A stretch of DNA of 64,000 nucleotides from Pseudobdellovibrionaceae bacterium (GTDB lineage: Bacteria > Bdellovibrionota > Bdellovibrionia > Bdellovibrionales > UBA1609): the NCBI GenBank assembly GCA_023898385.1, contig CP060220.1:1612001-1676000 (forward strand). The letters run 5' to 3'. Positions 8,842 to 17,401 of the stretch are shown one piece after another. Made by a program: the position numbers and the translations under genes. Every line of letters starts with the position of its first letter. Positions within the stretch are counted from its first letter, which is position 1. The notes beneath the pieces are model-generated. The model did no database searches and had not been told where the DNA came from. It worked only from the letters and a program-made list of their open reading frames with translations.

Positions 8842-9858
8842 CTATTTGCCTTTCACACCTTTTCGAGATTTCGAACCAAAAGACCAATCGATTTGTTCTT
8901 TTGGAAACGATAGCCAATTTTCTTGTTTAGGAAAATCAGCAGGACGAGGTTCACACTGTCCCAGGTGTTGTAATACGGCTGTTATGCCTGACAAAAAAGC
9001 ATCAAATGCATAGCCATTTTCAATCATAGCTCTCACATCCTGATCGTAAATAAACGCTATGTCCTTTTCAATCAGCCGGCTCACAATGGCCTCTCTGGCC
9101 TCTTCGCCATGCGTCGAATGCTTGTGATACCGTAAATGACTTTTCTGGATACCGAGTGAACGCCCCACTCGCCAAAGACTTAACTTAGGAAACACTTCCA
9201 AAGTGGGCACACTGATCCGACGTTGAATAAATTGAGCTCTGGCCATAACTGGTGCCGCATTGGCTCCCATGGCATGCGACGGATGAAAAGGTTCTTCCAG
9301 TTGACTTGAAATATGCAATTCGGCGCAACGTTCGGTGTAGGGCGTGAATAGCTTTTGCACCTTTCGACGTTTAGACTTTTGCTGACGAAAATGGTTCCAC
9401 ATCCACCGAATGTGGGGCTCTTCACAGTTTTCATAGCCAGGGCAATCCAACTGGCAATTGAGGCATAAAGGCGCACTCAAAGGTGCATTGATGGCCACCG
9501 AATGTAGGTTGCTGCGAAATTGATTGATTAAATAATGCAGCTGAAGGTCGGCAGAAATTTCACCTTCTGATTTGATTCGCTCCACGAGTCGAGCCAAAAA
9601 AACTTTATGTTGAAAGGGGTAGTATTCTACCACGGCCAAACAAGAGCGGTCCGTTTTGCCGCCGGTCAGACACAAGCCAAGAAACACGTGCCGCTTGAGG
9701 GCGCGGTCCGTAGGCATTTCTAGCGGAGCTTTCTTTGCCCCAGCTACGGTTTTTTTGGCTTTCTTCTTGCTGACCTTCTTCTTTGACGAGTTCTTCTTTA
9801 CTCTTGTGGACGAACCACTGGCTTTGCGTCGAGAACTTGAAAGTTGTTTTTCTGACAT
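8842..9858 (-). CDS. DUF429-like predicted nuclease with basic tail and Cys cluster
   Basis: A 338-residue protein. The first 45 residues are a Lys/Ser-rich basic tail, perhaps for nucleic-acid contact. From residue about 57 it has an RNase H-like fold signature as in DUF429 proteins: FLGLCLTGGKTDRSCLAVVEY, SVAINAPLSAPL, and YDAF-like AFDAFLSGITAVL near the end. A cysteine cluster LCLNCQLDCPGYENC follows the second acidic region and could bind zinc or an Fe-S cluster. The start ATG has a GAGG site 9 bases upstream. That start lies inside the kinase gene, giving a 61-base same-strand overlap in different frames. Function is not known for this family. Confidence 0.65.
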   Translation of the reverse strand: MSEKQLSSSRRKASGSSTRVKKNSSKKKVSKKKAKKTVAGAKKAPLEMPTDRALKRHVFLGLCLTGGKTDRSCLAVVEYYPFQHKVFLARLVERIKSEGEISADLQLHYLINQFRSNLHSVAINAPLSAPLCLNCQLDCPGYENCEEPHIRWMWNHFRQQKSKRRKVQKLFTPYTERCAELHISSQLEEPFHPSHAMGANAAPVMARAQFIQRRISVPTLEVFPKLSLWRVGRSLGIQKSHLRYHKHSTHGEEAREAIVSRLIEKDIAFIYDQDVRAMIENGYAFDAFLSGITAVLQHLGQCEPRPADFPKQENWLSFPKEQIDWSFGSKSRKGVKGK

Positions 9859-10796
9859 GCTTGCAAAACCTCACTTCGTCGATCTGGCTCCGTCCAAATC
9901 ATCACACAACCGCCGCCACCAGCTCCACAAATTTTAACAGCCTTGGCGCCGGCCTGCAAAACATGCCCTCTTAATTGCTCAATTTCTGGGCTAGAAAACC
10001 CTGCACTGAGGCGAACTCGCGCTTGAAACTCCCTTTCAAAAAGGGGCGCCAACTCATTCCATTGCCCCTGCCGACATACTTGAGCCACCTGATCGGCGAT
10101 GTCAGCCACTTCTTCCAGGGCCGAAAGAGTGTTTTGGTTTCGGGCTATGGACTCTTTTATTACCTGCCAGTTGTTAATGCCTGAATGATGCGGCACTCCC
10201 GTGTAAACTAAAACCATTCGCTCCTGAAGGTAGGTGGCGTCAGGCTTGAGGATTTCAGACTCGGGGCCCTCCACTGAATAGTCAATAATATGTAGTCCGG
10301 GTTCTGCCGCGGGGAAATAATCCTGTGTACCGGTGGGTGTTTGCAACACTCGGGCTTCAATGTTGTGAGCAAGATAAACCAACTTATTGATTTCAAGTGG
10401 CCGCTCTTGCCATTTTGAAAAAGCCTTCAGCAAACTAATAGACAAACTGGAGCTTCCGCCCAAACCTCCACCCACGGGACTTTGCGATTGAGTGGTCAGG
10501 GTAAAACCTGTTTGAGGCATCCAAAAAGCCACATGCTCCTTAATAAGGACTAGGGCTTTATCATTGCACTGAAGCAACTCATCCAAGTTATTAAATGTTT
10601 TCGAGTAATTGTAATCCGAAATCGCCACATGTACGACTGAGTCTTTGCCAGGCACAAGCTCTACATTAGTGTTTATATCAATCGACAGGTTTACAGTCTG
10701 ACAACGTCTTCGTGGCAACAGCAAAAATAAAGGCCAGCAATCAAGAGTACCACCAGCCAAATCCACCCGCGTGGGTGATGTAATGGAGATTTTCAA
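9798..10796 (-). CDS. GHMP-family sugar kinase
   Basis: ATP-dependent small-molecule kinase of the GHMP fold. The 332-residue protein shows the N-terminal RVDLAGGTLD, the ATP-binding SPVGGGLGGSSSL motif, and the C-terminal KICGAGGGGCV motif. The N-terminal RVDLAGG together with these makes it closest in type to heptose-7-phosphate kinase (HddA-like) and galactokinase-like sugar kinases. A role in making an activated sugar for LPS or a surface glycan is plausible but not shown. It starts 3 bases after the DUF4340 gene stop and overlaps the DUF429-like gene, so it belongs to the gld-type operon by position. Confidence 0.82.
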   Translation of the reverse strand: MKISITSPTRVDLAGGTLDCWPLFLLLPRRRCQTVNLSIDINTNVELVPGKDSVVHVAISDYNYSKTFNNLDELLQCNDKALVLIKEHVAFWMPQTGFTLTTQSQSPVGGGLGGSSSLSISLLKAFSKWQERPLEINKLVYLAHNIEARVLQTPTGTQDYFPAAEPGLHIIDYSVEGPESEILKPDATYLQERMVLVYTGVPHHSGINNWQVIKESIARNQNTLSALEEVADIADQVAQVCRQGQWNELAPLFEREFQARVRLSAGFSSPEIEQLRGHVLQAGAKAVKICGAGGGGCVMIWTEPDRRSEVLQACQKNNFQVLDAKPVVRPQE

Positions 10797-10799
10797 TGG

Positions 10800-12239
10800 T
10801 TACTTTCCGGTTTGTGAAACTTCTGTTGATTGCTTTTGATCGGTTTTCTTTTCTGGCTCTTTTTTATCTTCTATCACTTCCTTCACCGGAAGGTCCTTGA
10901 TACGAAACCCACTTAAGCTAAACAGTTCAGGTGACAAAGAGCTTTTTGCATAAAACTCATCCTGGTCTGTGCTCTTCTTTTTTTTCAGTTTATCACCCCA
11001 AACCAACCGCATCAATGAAGTGCCCGTTTCGTCGGAGAACTCAATAAACTTGTCTTCTTTGGCAATTGCTTTATTTTTGTCTTTGCTAAAATATTCTTCC
11101 ACCCGAAATTGATTGACCGTTCGAATCATCTTCTTAACGCGATCTTGATTCACTTGCTTTTTCGCATCCTGCTCAGCCAGCTCCCAGTGATCACTGATTT
11201 TCTTCAAGTGAAATTTTTGATCACCATCGGCATAGCGAATTTCAGCCACCTTTTCTTTATCAAATGAAAACGGATACTTCTTGTCACGGAACTCAGCTAA
11301 TCCCTTGTCAAACAAGTTCAACTTGGTACCGGCCACTTCATAGATCACAGGGGACACACTGGCCTTCACATAAACCTTGCTATCCATAGCCGGACTCATC
11401 ACCACGTCAGCAGTTGAAGAGCTTTCACCTCCCTCAAGGTTGAGAGATAGAACTACACTGGGCTTGTCGAGTCCAAATTTCTTGGCCTGAGCTTTATCAA
11501 ATGATTCTGAGGCAAAATCATTAGCTTCAAGATCCTGCAAGTTTCGCACATAACTGTTCACCAGGGCTTGTTCAATGATGAGATCTTTTGAAGAACCCAG
11601 CGACCACTGCCCCTCTTTGTCTTTCTCAAAGGTGATTGTGCCACCGGCCAATTTGGGCGCTGATTTGACTGTGAACGACGAGATTTTTAACTCATCTCGA
11701 AACACTTTTCGAGAGCGAAGGTTTTTAACTTCTTTTTGCGAGTGGGTTTTCCAGGAGTTTTCGCCCAAATACAGTTTTTCAGAATCCCCTTTTTTAAGAA
11801 AAATCTTTCCATCAAAAGATTCTTTCGATCCCACTTTTATTTTATGAGTGACTCCATCTTTTGTTGAAAGCTCTACTGTCGATTGGGGCTTATCTAGGCC
11901 ATAGGCTTCCCATTTTATTTGACCTTCCACGGGAAGCTCGGTGGCTTTTTCTCGCAATATGGCCGTAATTAAGCCTTCCACTCGATCATTGTCAGCCGAA
12001 TCATTCACTGGCTCCTCAAGGCCCCACTGACCTTCGGCATTTTTCTTTAAAGCTAAGGTCTTTCCATCGACCTCAAGCTTCAATTGAACAACGTCGTTAT
12101 AGTCCAAACTCCCAAACACTTGGGCGGCCGCTTCTTCTTGAGCCTTTTCTGTTTCGGCCTTTTCCGAATCAAAATAAGCAAAGTAAGCGAGCCCAATAAC
12201 AACAATCGCAAAAACCAAAGTGGATCGAAATGGCTTCAC
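10800..12239 (-). CDS. DUF4340-domain membrane-anchored protein
   Basis: A 479-residue protein with one N-terminal membrane anchor (STLVFAIVVIGLAYFAYF) and a periplasmic, Lys/Glu-rich beta-domain repeated about twice (LALKKNAEGQWGLEEP, ITFEKDKEGQWSLGSS, FHLKKISDHWELAE). The repeated W-x-L-x-x pattern and partner genes match DUF4340, which is commonly encoded right after a GldG-like protein. The start ATG overlaps the GldG-like stop by 4 bases. The C-terminus is a charged Lys/Glu tail. The family is thought to form the extracytoplasmic part of GldFG-type ABC systems; substrate is unknown. Confidence 0.8.
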   Translation of the reverse strand: MKPFRSTLVFAIVVIGLAYFAYFDSEKAETEKAQEEAAAQVFGSLDYNDVVQLKLEVDGKTLALKKNAEGQWGLEEPVNDSADNDRVEGLITAILREKATELPVEGQIKWEAYGLDKPQSTVELSTKDGVTHKIKVGSKESFDGKIFLKKGDSEKLYLGENSWKTHSQKEVKNLRSRKVFRDELKISSFTVKSAPKLAGGTITFEKDKEGQWSLGSSKDLIIEQALVNSYVRNLQDLEANDFASESFDKAQAKKFGLDKPSVVLSLNLEGGESSSTADVVMSPAMDSKVYVKASVSPVIYEVAGTKLNLFDKGLAEFRDKKYPFSFDKEKVAEIRYADGDQKFHLKKISDHWELAEQDAKKQVNQDRVKKMIRTVNQFRVEEYFSKDKNKAIAKEDKFIEFSDETGTSLMRLVWGDKLKKKKSTDQDEFYAKSSLSPELFSLSGFRIKDLPVKEVIEDKKEPEKKTDQKQSTEVSQTGK

Positions 12240-13831
12240 GCGCTCCTCCTCCGCTGCCAGGCAAAACCGCTAGCAATGAGCAACAACAAGGGCAAACTTA
12301 AACCCGCTATCACGGCCACACGCTGGCTAGACGACGTTAACTTCAACGTGGTGCCCTTAGGAACTTTTGGTCGAATACTAATCAAATCACTTTCTTCGCC
12401 CAAGAAGGCAATAGAGTTCATCGCGATATCTCTATTGTAACCGACAAAGATATTTCGTGAGTTCAAAAAGTCACTATCACCAAAAACCACGGCCGCTGTT
12501 TTGATCACTTCCGTGGGTTTTTCCTTGGCCTCTTCGGCATCTTTTGCTGCTTCAGCCGTGTCCCACTCAACGGCCATACCTAACACAAAAGACTCCCTCT
12601 CCACCTTGGTCCCCGGCTGCGGCCGAAGATCTGGTGATGAAAAGGTACTCGGTGAAGTTTTCACAAGTTCTACGACTTTTTGCCCGGGCGTTGAGTCACC
12701 CGCAGACTTCGTGAGAGAAGATGCCACATCAAATAAAGTGATCTGATCTTCAAACGGTCGAAAGGGGTTCATTTGAAGTTTGTCAGTAATGGGGTGAGCT
12801 TTGTCATAGATGGTCCCCAGCACAGTCGCTGGGCTACCGCCGGCCACGACGGTTCGAACATTCAAAATATACTTGTCGTCAAAATGAACGCCCAAATTTT
12901 CGGTTAACCGATTTATGCCATGACGCAAACCCGGATCCGCAGCGATAAACAACTTGCCGCCTTTTTTCGCCCAACTCGTTAAAGCCGCAATCTCACTGTC
13001 AAGAATCTGCCCATCCGGGCCGACAATGGCAATGATTGAGGCATCTTCAGGAATGTCCTCACCCTTAAGCAGATTTAACTTAGCCACTTCAAAACTTGCA
13101 TCCTCTAGCAAGGTCTTAAACTCTTGCATTCCTTGAGTGTCTTGCGAGTCGTATGAGCGCTCTCCGTGTCCTGTTAAAAAGTAAACCTTTTTCACTTTGT
13201 CACGAGTGGCCTTGACGATGGCTGATGTGAACTTTTCTTCGGCTCGCTCGGAGTTGGGCTCTTCCACCCGGACTTTACGGCCTTTGTACTCAACAAATAC
13301 AGCAAACCGATCGCCTCGCTTGAGATACTCTTGTGCTTCAGCCTGGTTCACATAGGCGTTAACAAACTGAATTTTTACCTTGTTGCTGTTTTCTTGGTAC
13401 TGCTCCACCAAACCTTTAACGGCCTGCTTGTTTTGCTGATCTTTCTCATCAAGATAAAACACCTTAACGGTTAGATCTTCCTTAAGACCTTTTAGTACTG
13501 ACAGTGTCTGATCGGCCAATGAATTGATTTTTTCTTCTGTCATATCAAATGTTTTATTGTGACGAAGACTCAACACATTCACTGACACAATCAACACCAG
13601 GGCCAAGACAATCATCAAGCCCATATTCATGCCACTTTTTGTGGTTCGCATTGTGAGAAATTCAAGATAAAATCTGAAGTCCACCACAAACGCCGCAATA
13701 AAAGTGAGCAACCCGATCACCAAGGGCGCCCATAAAAAATCATGCCAGCCACCCAAGATATAGCGAGCCACCACGACGATAACCAACGAGAGTCCACACA
13801 CTAGCCAACTGATTGTTCCCCATCGACTCAT
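12236..13831 (-). CDS. gldG: GldG-like ABC transporter auxiliary protein
   Basis: A 531-residue protein with membrane segments at the N-terminus (about residues 5-60 and 70-90), a large periplasmic GldG/IFT52-like domain (DMTEEKINSLADQTLSVLKGL, VYFLTGHGERSYDS, LFIAADPGLRHGINRL), and one membrane segment at the end (VAVIAGLSLPLLLLIASGF). This is the layout of GldG and of uncharacterised ABC auxiliary proteins. In Flavobacterium GldA/F/G are associated with gliding; in other phyla the function is not settled. It starts 5 bases after the permease gene and is coupled to the DUF4340 gene, giving the standard cluster ATPase-permease-GldG-DUF4340. Confidence 0.85.
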   Translation of the reverse strand: MSRWGTISWLVCGLSLVIVVVARYILGGWHDFLWAPLVIGLLTFIAAFVVDFRFYLEFLTMRTTKSGMNMGLMIVLALVLIVSVNVLSLRHNKTFDMTEEKINSLADQTLSVLKGLKEDLTVKVFYLDEKDQQNKQAVKGLVEQYQENSNKVKIQFVNAYVNQAEAQEYLKRGDRFAVFVEYKGRKVRVEEPNSERAEEKFTSAIVKATRDKVKKVYFLTGHGERSYDSQDTQGMQEFKTLLEDASFEVAKLNLLKGEDIPEDASIIAIVGPDGQILDSEIAALTSWAKKGGKLFIAADPGLRHGINRLTENLGVHFDDKYILNVRTVVAGGSPATVLGTIYDKAHPITDKLQMNPFRPFEDQITLFDVASSLTKSAGDSTPGQKVVELVKTSPSTFSSPDLRPQPGTKVERESFVLGMAVEWDTAEAAKDAEEAKEKPTEVIKTAAVVFGDSDFLNSRNIFVGYNRDIAMNSIAFLGEESDLISIRPKVPKGTTLKLTSSSQRVAVIAGLSLPLLLLIASGFAWQRRRSA

Positions 13832-13836
13832 ATCTG

Positions 13837-14607
13837 TTACCTCCAGCGAGACGCTTCAACCACTCTTTGAGTGAGAAACACGAAAAGTCCAATAACACTG
13901 ACAAAGAAAACTATCGAGCTGACTCGAAAGCCGCCCTTTAAAAAGCTAAAAAAGTGCTGACCAATTGATAGGTGCTCTAATACAGCCATTACCGTGGCGT
14001 TATCGGACATATCTGATCCTTGTCCCAAAAACCACATGATCAGATTAAATATCACTCCCATCACCACACTCAAAACCACTGACTGGGTGAGAGATGAGGC
14101 AAACAGTCCGGCAGCCACATAAGCCCCCGTCATTAGCGCCAACCCCGTGAAAGATGTCACAAGTGGCCCCACGGGAAAGTCTGAAATAAACGTGGTCGCC
14201 AACGGATAAAGCAGGGCCACAGCCATGAGTGCCATAGCTCCTCCGAACCCGGCTAAGAATTTACCTACAGCAATGTCAGTGGCGGTAATGGGTGACGTGA
14301 GCAGCAAATTAAATGTGCTCAGTTTTTTCTCCTCAGCAATTAACCGCATGGTCAGGGCTGGAATAGCAAAAATAAAAATAATGTTCACATAAGAAATATG
14401 CTGAACAAACAAACTAAAGTGAATGTTCATGCTTCCTTGCATGCCATGGGCCCCAGCCATTTGCGACGACCGCTGAGCAAACATAACTAAATTTCGAAGG
14501 TAACTGTAACTCCAGATGACCGAACATAATCCGGCGATCATAAAAAACATGGGACTTGTCACCATCAGGCGAAAGTCTTTCCAGGCTATGGTAGTGATGG
14601 CGCGCAT
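13837..14607 (-). CDS. gldF: ABC transporter permease, GldF-like
   Basis: A 256-residue integral membrane protein with about six hydrophobic segments and the ABC-2 permease feature MRLIAEEKKLSTFNLLLTSP between the second and third segments, which matches the coupling region of ABC-2/GldF permeases. It follows the ATPase gene by a single base and precedes the GldG-like gene by 5 bases. With these two it would form an inner-membrane ABC exporter. The transported substrate cannot be read from sequence. Confidence 0.87.
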   Translation of the reverse strand: MRAITTIAWKDFRLMVTSPMFFMIAGLCSVIWSYSYLRNLVMFAQRSSQMAGAHGMQGSMNIHFSLFVQHISYVNIIFIFAIPALTMRLIAEEKKLSTFNLLLTSPITATDIAVGKFLAGFGGAMALMAVALLYPLATTFISDFPVGPLVTSFTGLALMTGAYVAAGLFASSLTQSVVLSVVMGVIFNLIMWFLGQGSDMSDNATVMAVLEHLSIGQHFFSFLKGGFRVSSIVFFVSVIGLFVFLTQRVVEASRWR

Positions 14608-14608
14608 A

Positions 14609-15553
14609 TTACACCTCCCCGCGGGCGTCCATCGCCCCTTCTGATGACGTCAATTTAATAAAGATATCTTCAAGGCCCATGGTATCTGAACGAAGTTCTA
14701 ACAGCCCCGCTCGTTTTTGTACCACGTGATCCGCAATGGCCTCGATGGTGTCTTCGTTTTGATCTATATCAATATGAATACCGTCCTGATCTCGACCAAT
14801 GTTGCTGACTCCAGATACCTGCTGCAAAGTATTGACAAGTTCATCAGCAGATCGCCGCACTCGCACAGTCACACGCCGGTTACCCGAGAGCCGGTTAGAC
14901 AAACCTTGAAGAGAATCTTCAGCAACAATTTTTCCTTTGTTGATAATGATGATGCGTTCACAGTTGGCCTGGACCTCAGGCAAAATGTGAGTGGACAAAA
15001 TAATTGTGTGTTGACCCTTTAGGTTCTGGATGAGTTTTCTGATCTCAGCCATTTGCTTGGGGTCAAGGCCCACCGTGGGTTCATCCAAAATGAGAATATC
15101 TGGATCCGATACCAGAGCTTGGGCAAGACCCACTCTCTGCCGATACCCTTTGGACAAATTTTGAATCAGCCTCTTGTGTACGTCTTGCAAACCCGTTTTT
15201 TCAAGAGCTGCATCCACTAATGAGTTCACCTTTTTTCGTGGCACTCGCTTGAGTAACGCCGCAAACTTTAAATAGTCGCGCACATACATATCGCCATACA
15301 CAGGCGGCAACTCGGGCAAGTACCCGATACGCTGTTTTACCTCTATGGGGTTTTCAAATACATCAAAGCCGGCCACTTTTACGGACCCAGAAGACGGGGC
15401 CATAAATCCGGTGATGATTTTCATGGTTGTGGATTTTCCCGCACCGTTTGGACCCAAGAAGCCGACCACTTCCCCCTTACGCACGGAAAAATTAAGACGA
15501 TCAATAGCCAGGCGATCGCCATAACTCTTTGATAAATCACTGACTTGAATCAT
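14609..15553 (-). CDS. gldA: ABC transporter ATP-binding protein (GldA-like)
   Basis: ATPase of an ABC-2 type exporter. From the chosen ATG it has 314 residues: Walker A GPNGAGKST at about 34-42, Q-loop in RIGYLPELPP, signature LSKGYRQRVGLAQAL, Walker B ILILDEPTVGLD and switch His in STHILPE. The C-terminal 80 residues are the extension found in GldA-type ATPases. The frame extends 53 codons upstream, but the chosen start has a GGGAG site 6 bases before it and leads straight into the conserved IQVSDLSKSYG. It is the first gene of the ABC operon. A perfect palindrome lies 28 bases upstream. Confidence 0.9.
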   Translation of the reverse strand: MIQVSDLSKSYGDRLAIDRLNFSVRKGEVVGFLGPNGAGKSTTMKIITGFMAPSSGSVKVAGFDVFENPIEVKQRIGYLPELPPVYGDMYVRDYLKFAALLKRVPRKKVNSLVDAALEKTGLQDVHKRLIQNLSKGYRQRVGLAQALVSDPDILILDEPTVGLDPKQMAEIRKLIQNLKGQHTIILSTHILPEVQANCERIIIINKGKIVAEDSLQGLSNRLSGNRRVTVRVRRSADELVNTLQQVSGVSNIGRDQDGIHIDIDQNEDTIEAIADHVVQKRAGLLELRSDTMGLEDIFIKLTSSEGAMDARGEV

Positions 15554-15580
15554 AGGCTCTCCCATCAGCATAGGACTAAA

Positions 15581-15597
15581 CTGAGAAACTTTCTCAG
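15581..15597. promoter_or_regulatory. Perfect palindrome upstream of ABC operon, operator candidate
   Basis: CTGAGAAACTTTCTCAG has 8-base arms around one central base. It lies 28 bases before the start codon of the ABC ATPase gene, where a repressor or activator would act. It could also form a small RNA hairpin in the leader. No recognised regulator family is implied. Confidence 0.35.
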
Positions 15598-15626
15598 AAC
15601 TTTGAAATATCAAAAAATTTACTGCC

Positions 15627-15740
15627 ATGAAAAAGTTAGTCAAGGTCCTAAAACGATATGATGGTTTTGGATACCGCTGCGCAGTATGCGGCGCCTCTGT
15701 CAAAATCCACAAAATGATGGTGGGCTATAGTTTTATCTGA
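15627..15740 (+). CDS. Candidate 37-residue protein with CxxC motif
   Basis: A short plus-strand frame in the gap between two minus-strand genes. It encodes a basic N-terminus (MKKLVKVLKRYDG) followed by GYRCAVCGASVKIHK, which looks like half of a zinc ribbon. No ribosome binding site precedes the ATG, and the 3' end overlaps the NFACT gene end by 16 bases. It may be a real mini-protein, a fragment of a larger zinc-ribbon gene, or chance. I favour caution. Confidence 0.25.
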   Translation: MKKLVKVLKRYDGFGYRCAVCGASVKIHKMMVGYSFI

Positions 15741-17020
15741 AGCGTTCGCTCATTGCGGTAAGTGACTCTCCCGGCCTTTTCCCCTTTGATAGGTGTCACA
15801 TACCGCCGTTCTGTGACAACAACAGCAAAGGTCTGCCCCCGATAGAGGTCGGTTTTTTCTTGGAACTGCAGCTCCAAAAGCCAATGTGCCACTTCATTAA
15901 GCACTTTTTCGGGCACTTTTTGGGACTTGTTGCGCCGAAGGATGCCATGCCGGCCGGGAATGTCCTTCACGTGAAACCAAAGATCCCAAGCCCGGGCCGC
16001 GCGCAAAAGCTTGAGGTTCTCTGGACCTGATCGCCCAGAGTAGGCTTCAAAGTTCTCGTCAAATGTACGAGTGCGGCCTTTTGTCTGGGCCGCCCGCAAT
16101 AAATTGGTGCCAGTTTGTAGCGCACTCCCGACTTGCGCCAACTTTTTGATTTGATCGGAGGTTGCTGTTTTCCATGTCTCCAGCTCTTCACGCAACGACC
16201 AAAGTCGCTGCTCTTGCCCACCTTGTTTTCTTTCGTTCTTTTTCGCCCGCTCAAAACAATGCTCAATGTTTTCAGCTAACGACATATTTGGGTCGATATA
16301 GCCCGACCACGCCTCAGGAACGTTAAGTGACTGGTGCACTTTCACCCACTCTCCCACCTCACGCCAAGGGGTCTCCTGTTTTTCCGTCAGCCCCTGCTCC
16401 ACTCGACCAATGGCTTTTTCTAGCTTTTTAATTTTCTGATGGCGAAGGGCCTCAAGATTTTTCGGACTATCCACTTTGGTATTTATTGACGGTTTTTGTG
16501 AACCACGCTCTTGCCACTGCTTGAAGATTTCGGCAACGGACCGGGCCTGAGGGTCGTCGGAGGCCTCGGTGGTCTCCAACAGGGGCTGCAGATCGCGAGG
16601 CTTAGCCCAAGCCATTTTTTTTTGACCTGCTGAAACGATGACATTCTGACCGTGGGGAAATAGCCGCACATTAAGTTCACACTCAGCCCCGTCAAAACCT
16701 TCAAATTGCAAGCTAACCACCCGCCCATAGGTAACATCTCGCTCCACATGTACAAGGCGTTGACCCTGAAGGTGCGCGCGAAGAAATAATACAATGGGCT
16801 TGGTGGCCTTGCCTAGGGCATAGGACAAGGCCTTTGCGAACACTATTGCGGGGGCGTGGGCATTCATGTCGATAACCAGCCATGCCTTGCCTGTGGCCGT
16901 TGTGAAAACCCCTAAAACAAGCGCGTCACCGGCAAGCTTGATTTCCTGCACCTGAGCACCGATTAAGGTCTTAAGCATTTCTACAAGAGCGTCGATCTCT
17001 AAGACAGTTAAGGGTTTCAT
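15725..17020 (-). CDS. NFACT-family (RqcH/FbpA-like) protein
   Basis: Homologue of RqcH/NEMF, which binds stalled 50S subunits and adds alanine tails in ribosome quality control. The N-terminal NFACT-N part begins LTVLEIDALVEML and includes LRAHLQGQRLVHVERD. The middle is a helical, probably coiled-coil region (about residues 190-330). The C-terminal NFACT-R part contains WDLWFHVKDIPGRHG, the clearest signature. At 431 residues it is shorter than typical RqcH (about 570). In the N-terminal domain the DR motif needed for tailing reads YGR here. The frame opens 16 codons earlier; I chose the ATG before KPLTVLEI. It is divergent from a small gene. Confidence 0.8.
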   Translation of the reverse strand: MKPLTVLEIDALVEMLKTLIGAQVQEIKLAGDALVLGVFTTATGKAWLVIDMNAHAPAIVFAKALSYALGKATKPIVLFLRAHLQGQRLVHVERDVTYGRVVSLQFEGFDGAECELNVRLFPHGQNVIVSAGQKKMAWAKPRDLQPLLETTEASDDPQARSVAEIFKQWQERGSQKPSINTKVDSPKNLEALRHQKIKKLEKAIGRVEQGLTEKQETPWREVGEWVKVHQSLNVPEAWSGYIDPNMSLAENIEHCFERAKKNERKQGGQEQRLWSLREELETWKTATSDQIKKLAQVGSALQTGTNLLRAAQTKGRTRTFDENFEAYSGRSGPENLKLLRAARAWDLWFHVKDIPGRHGILRRNKSQKVPEKVLNEVAHWLLELQFQEKTDLYRGQTFAVVVTERRYVTPIKGEKAGRVTYRNERTLQIKL

Positions 17021-17101
17021 AATGAGAAGTTTTATCCAACAGTCTAAATCTTTACTTGGCCTCTTCATTTCTTAACTGAAGCTGCCGATCTACACTGTAC
17101 T

Positions 17102-17377
17102 ATGAAAGTTGTAGATCAATCACTCTATAAATGTTTTACTCGGCATCTTTATCGATTAGATATCGATCAAGAGTCTGACCAGGCATTTGTGCGGCAAGTG
17201 GCCACCACTTACCTGCGTGAGCTCGTTAAAGACGGAGCTCACATTAGTCTAAAACATGTAGATGAAGTCATTTTAGATGTGGAAGAGGAGATCACTCACA
17301 TGTTGCGAGTGAAGCTCTATGGGTATTTTGATCTCAATGCTTTTCGACGCAATGAACGCAGTCGCAAGGACTGCTAA
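17102..17377 (+). CDS. Small protein of unknown function
   Basis: A 91-residue soluble protein, mostly helical by eye, with acidic DEVILDVEEEITHML and a basic C-terminus FRRNERSRKDC. It has no signal peptide, membrane segment or recognised motif. It is transcribed divergently from the NFACT gene and followed at once by a short hairpin with a T-run, so it looks like a monocistronic unit. Composition is like that of its neighbours. Confidence 0.6.
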   Translation: MKVVDQSLYKCFTRHLYRLDIDQESDQAFVRQVATTYLRELVKDGAHISLKHVDEVILDVEEEITHMLRVKLYGYFDLNAFRRNERSRKDC

Positions 17378-17388
17378 AGTCCATTTTT
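17368..17388 (+). terminator. Candidate intrinsic terminator
   Basis: GGACT and AGTCC form a 5-base stem around a 5-base loop, followed by ATTTTT. It overlaps the stop codon of the small plus-strand gene and lies between two convergent genes, the expected place. The stem is short, so strength is uncertain. Confidence 0.45.
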
Positions 17389-17401
17389 AAACCACACTCG
17401 A

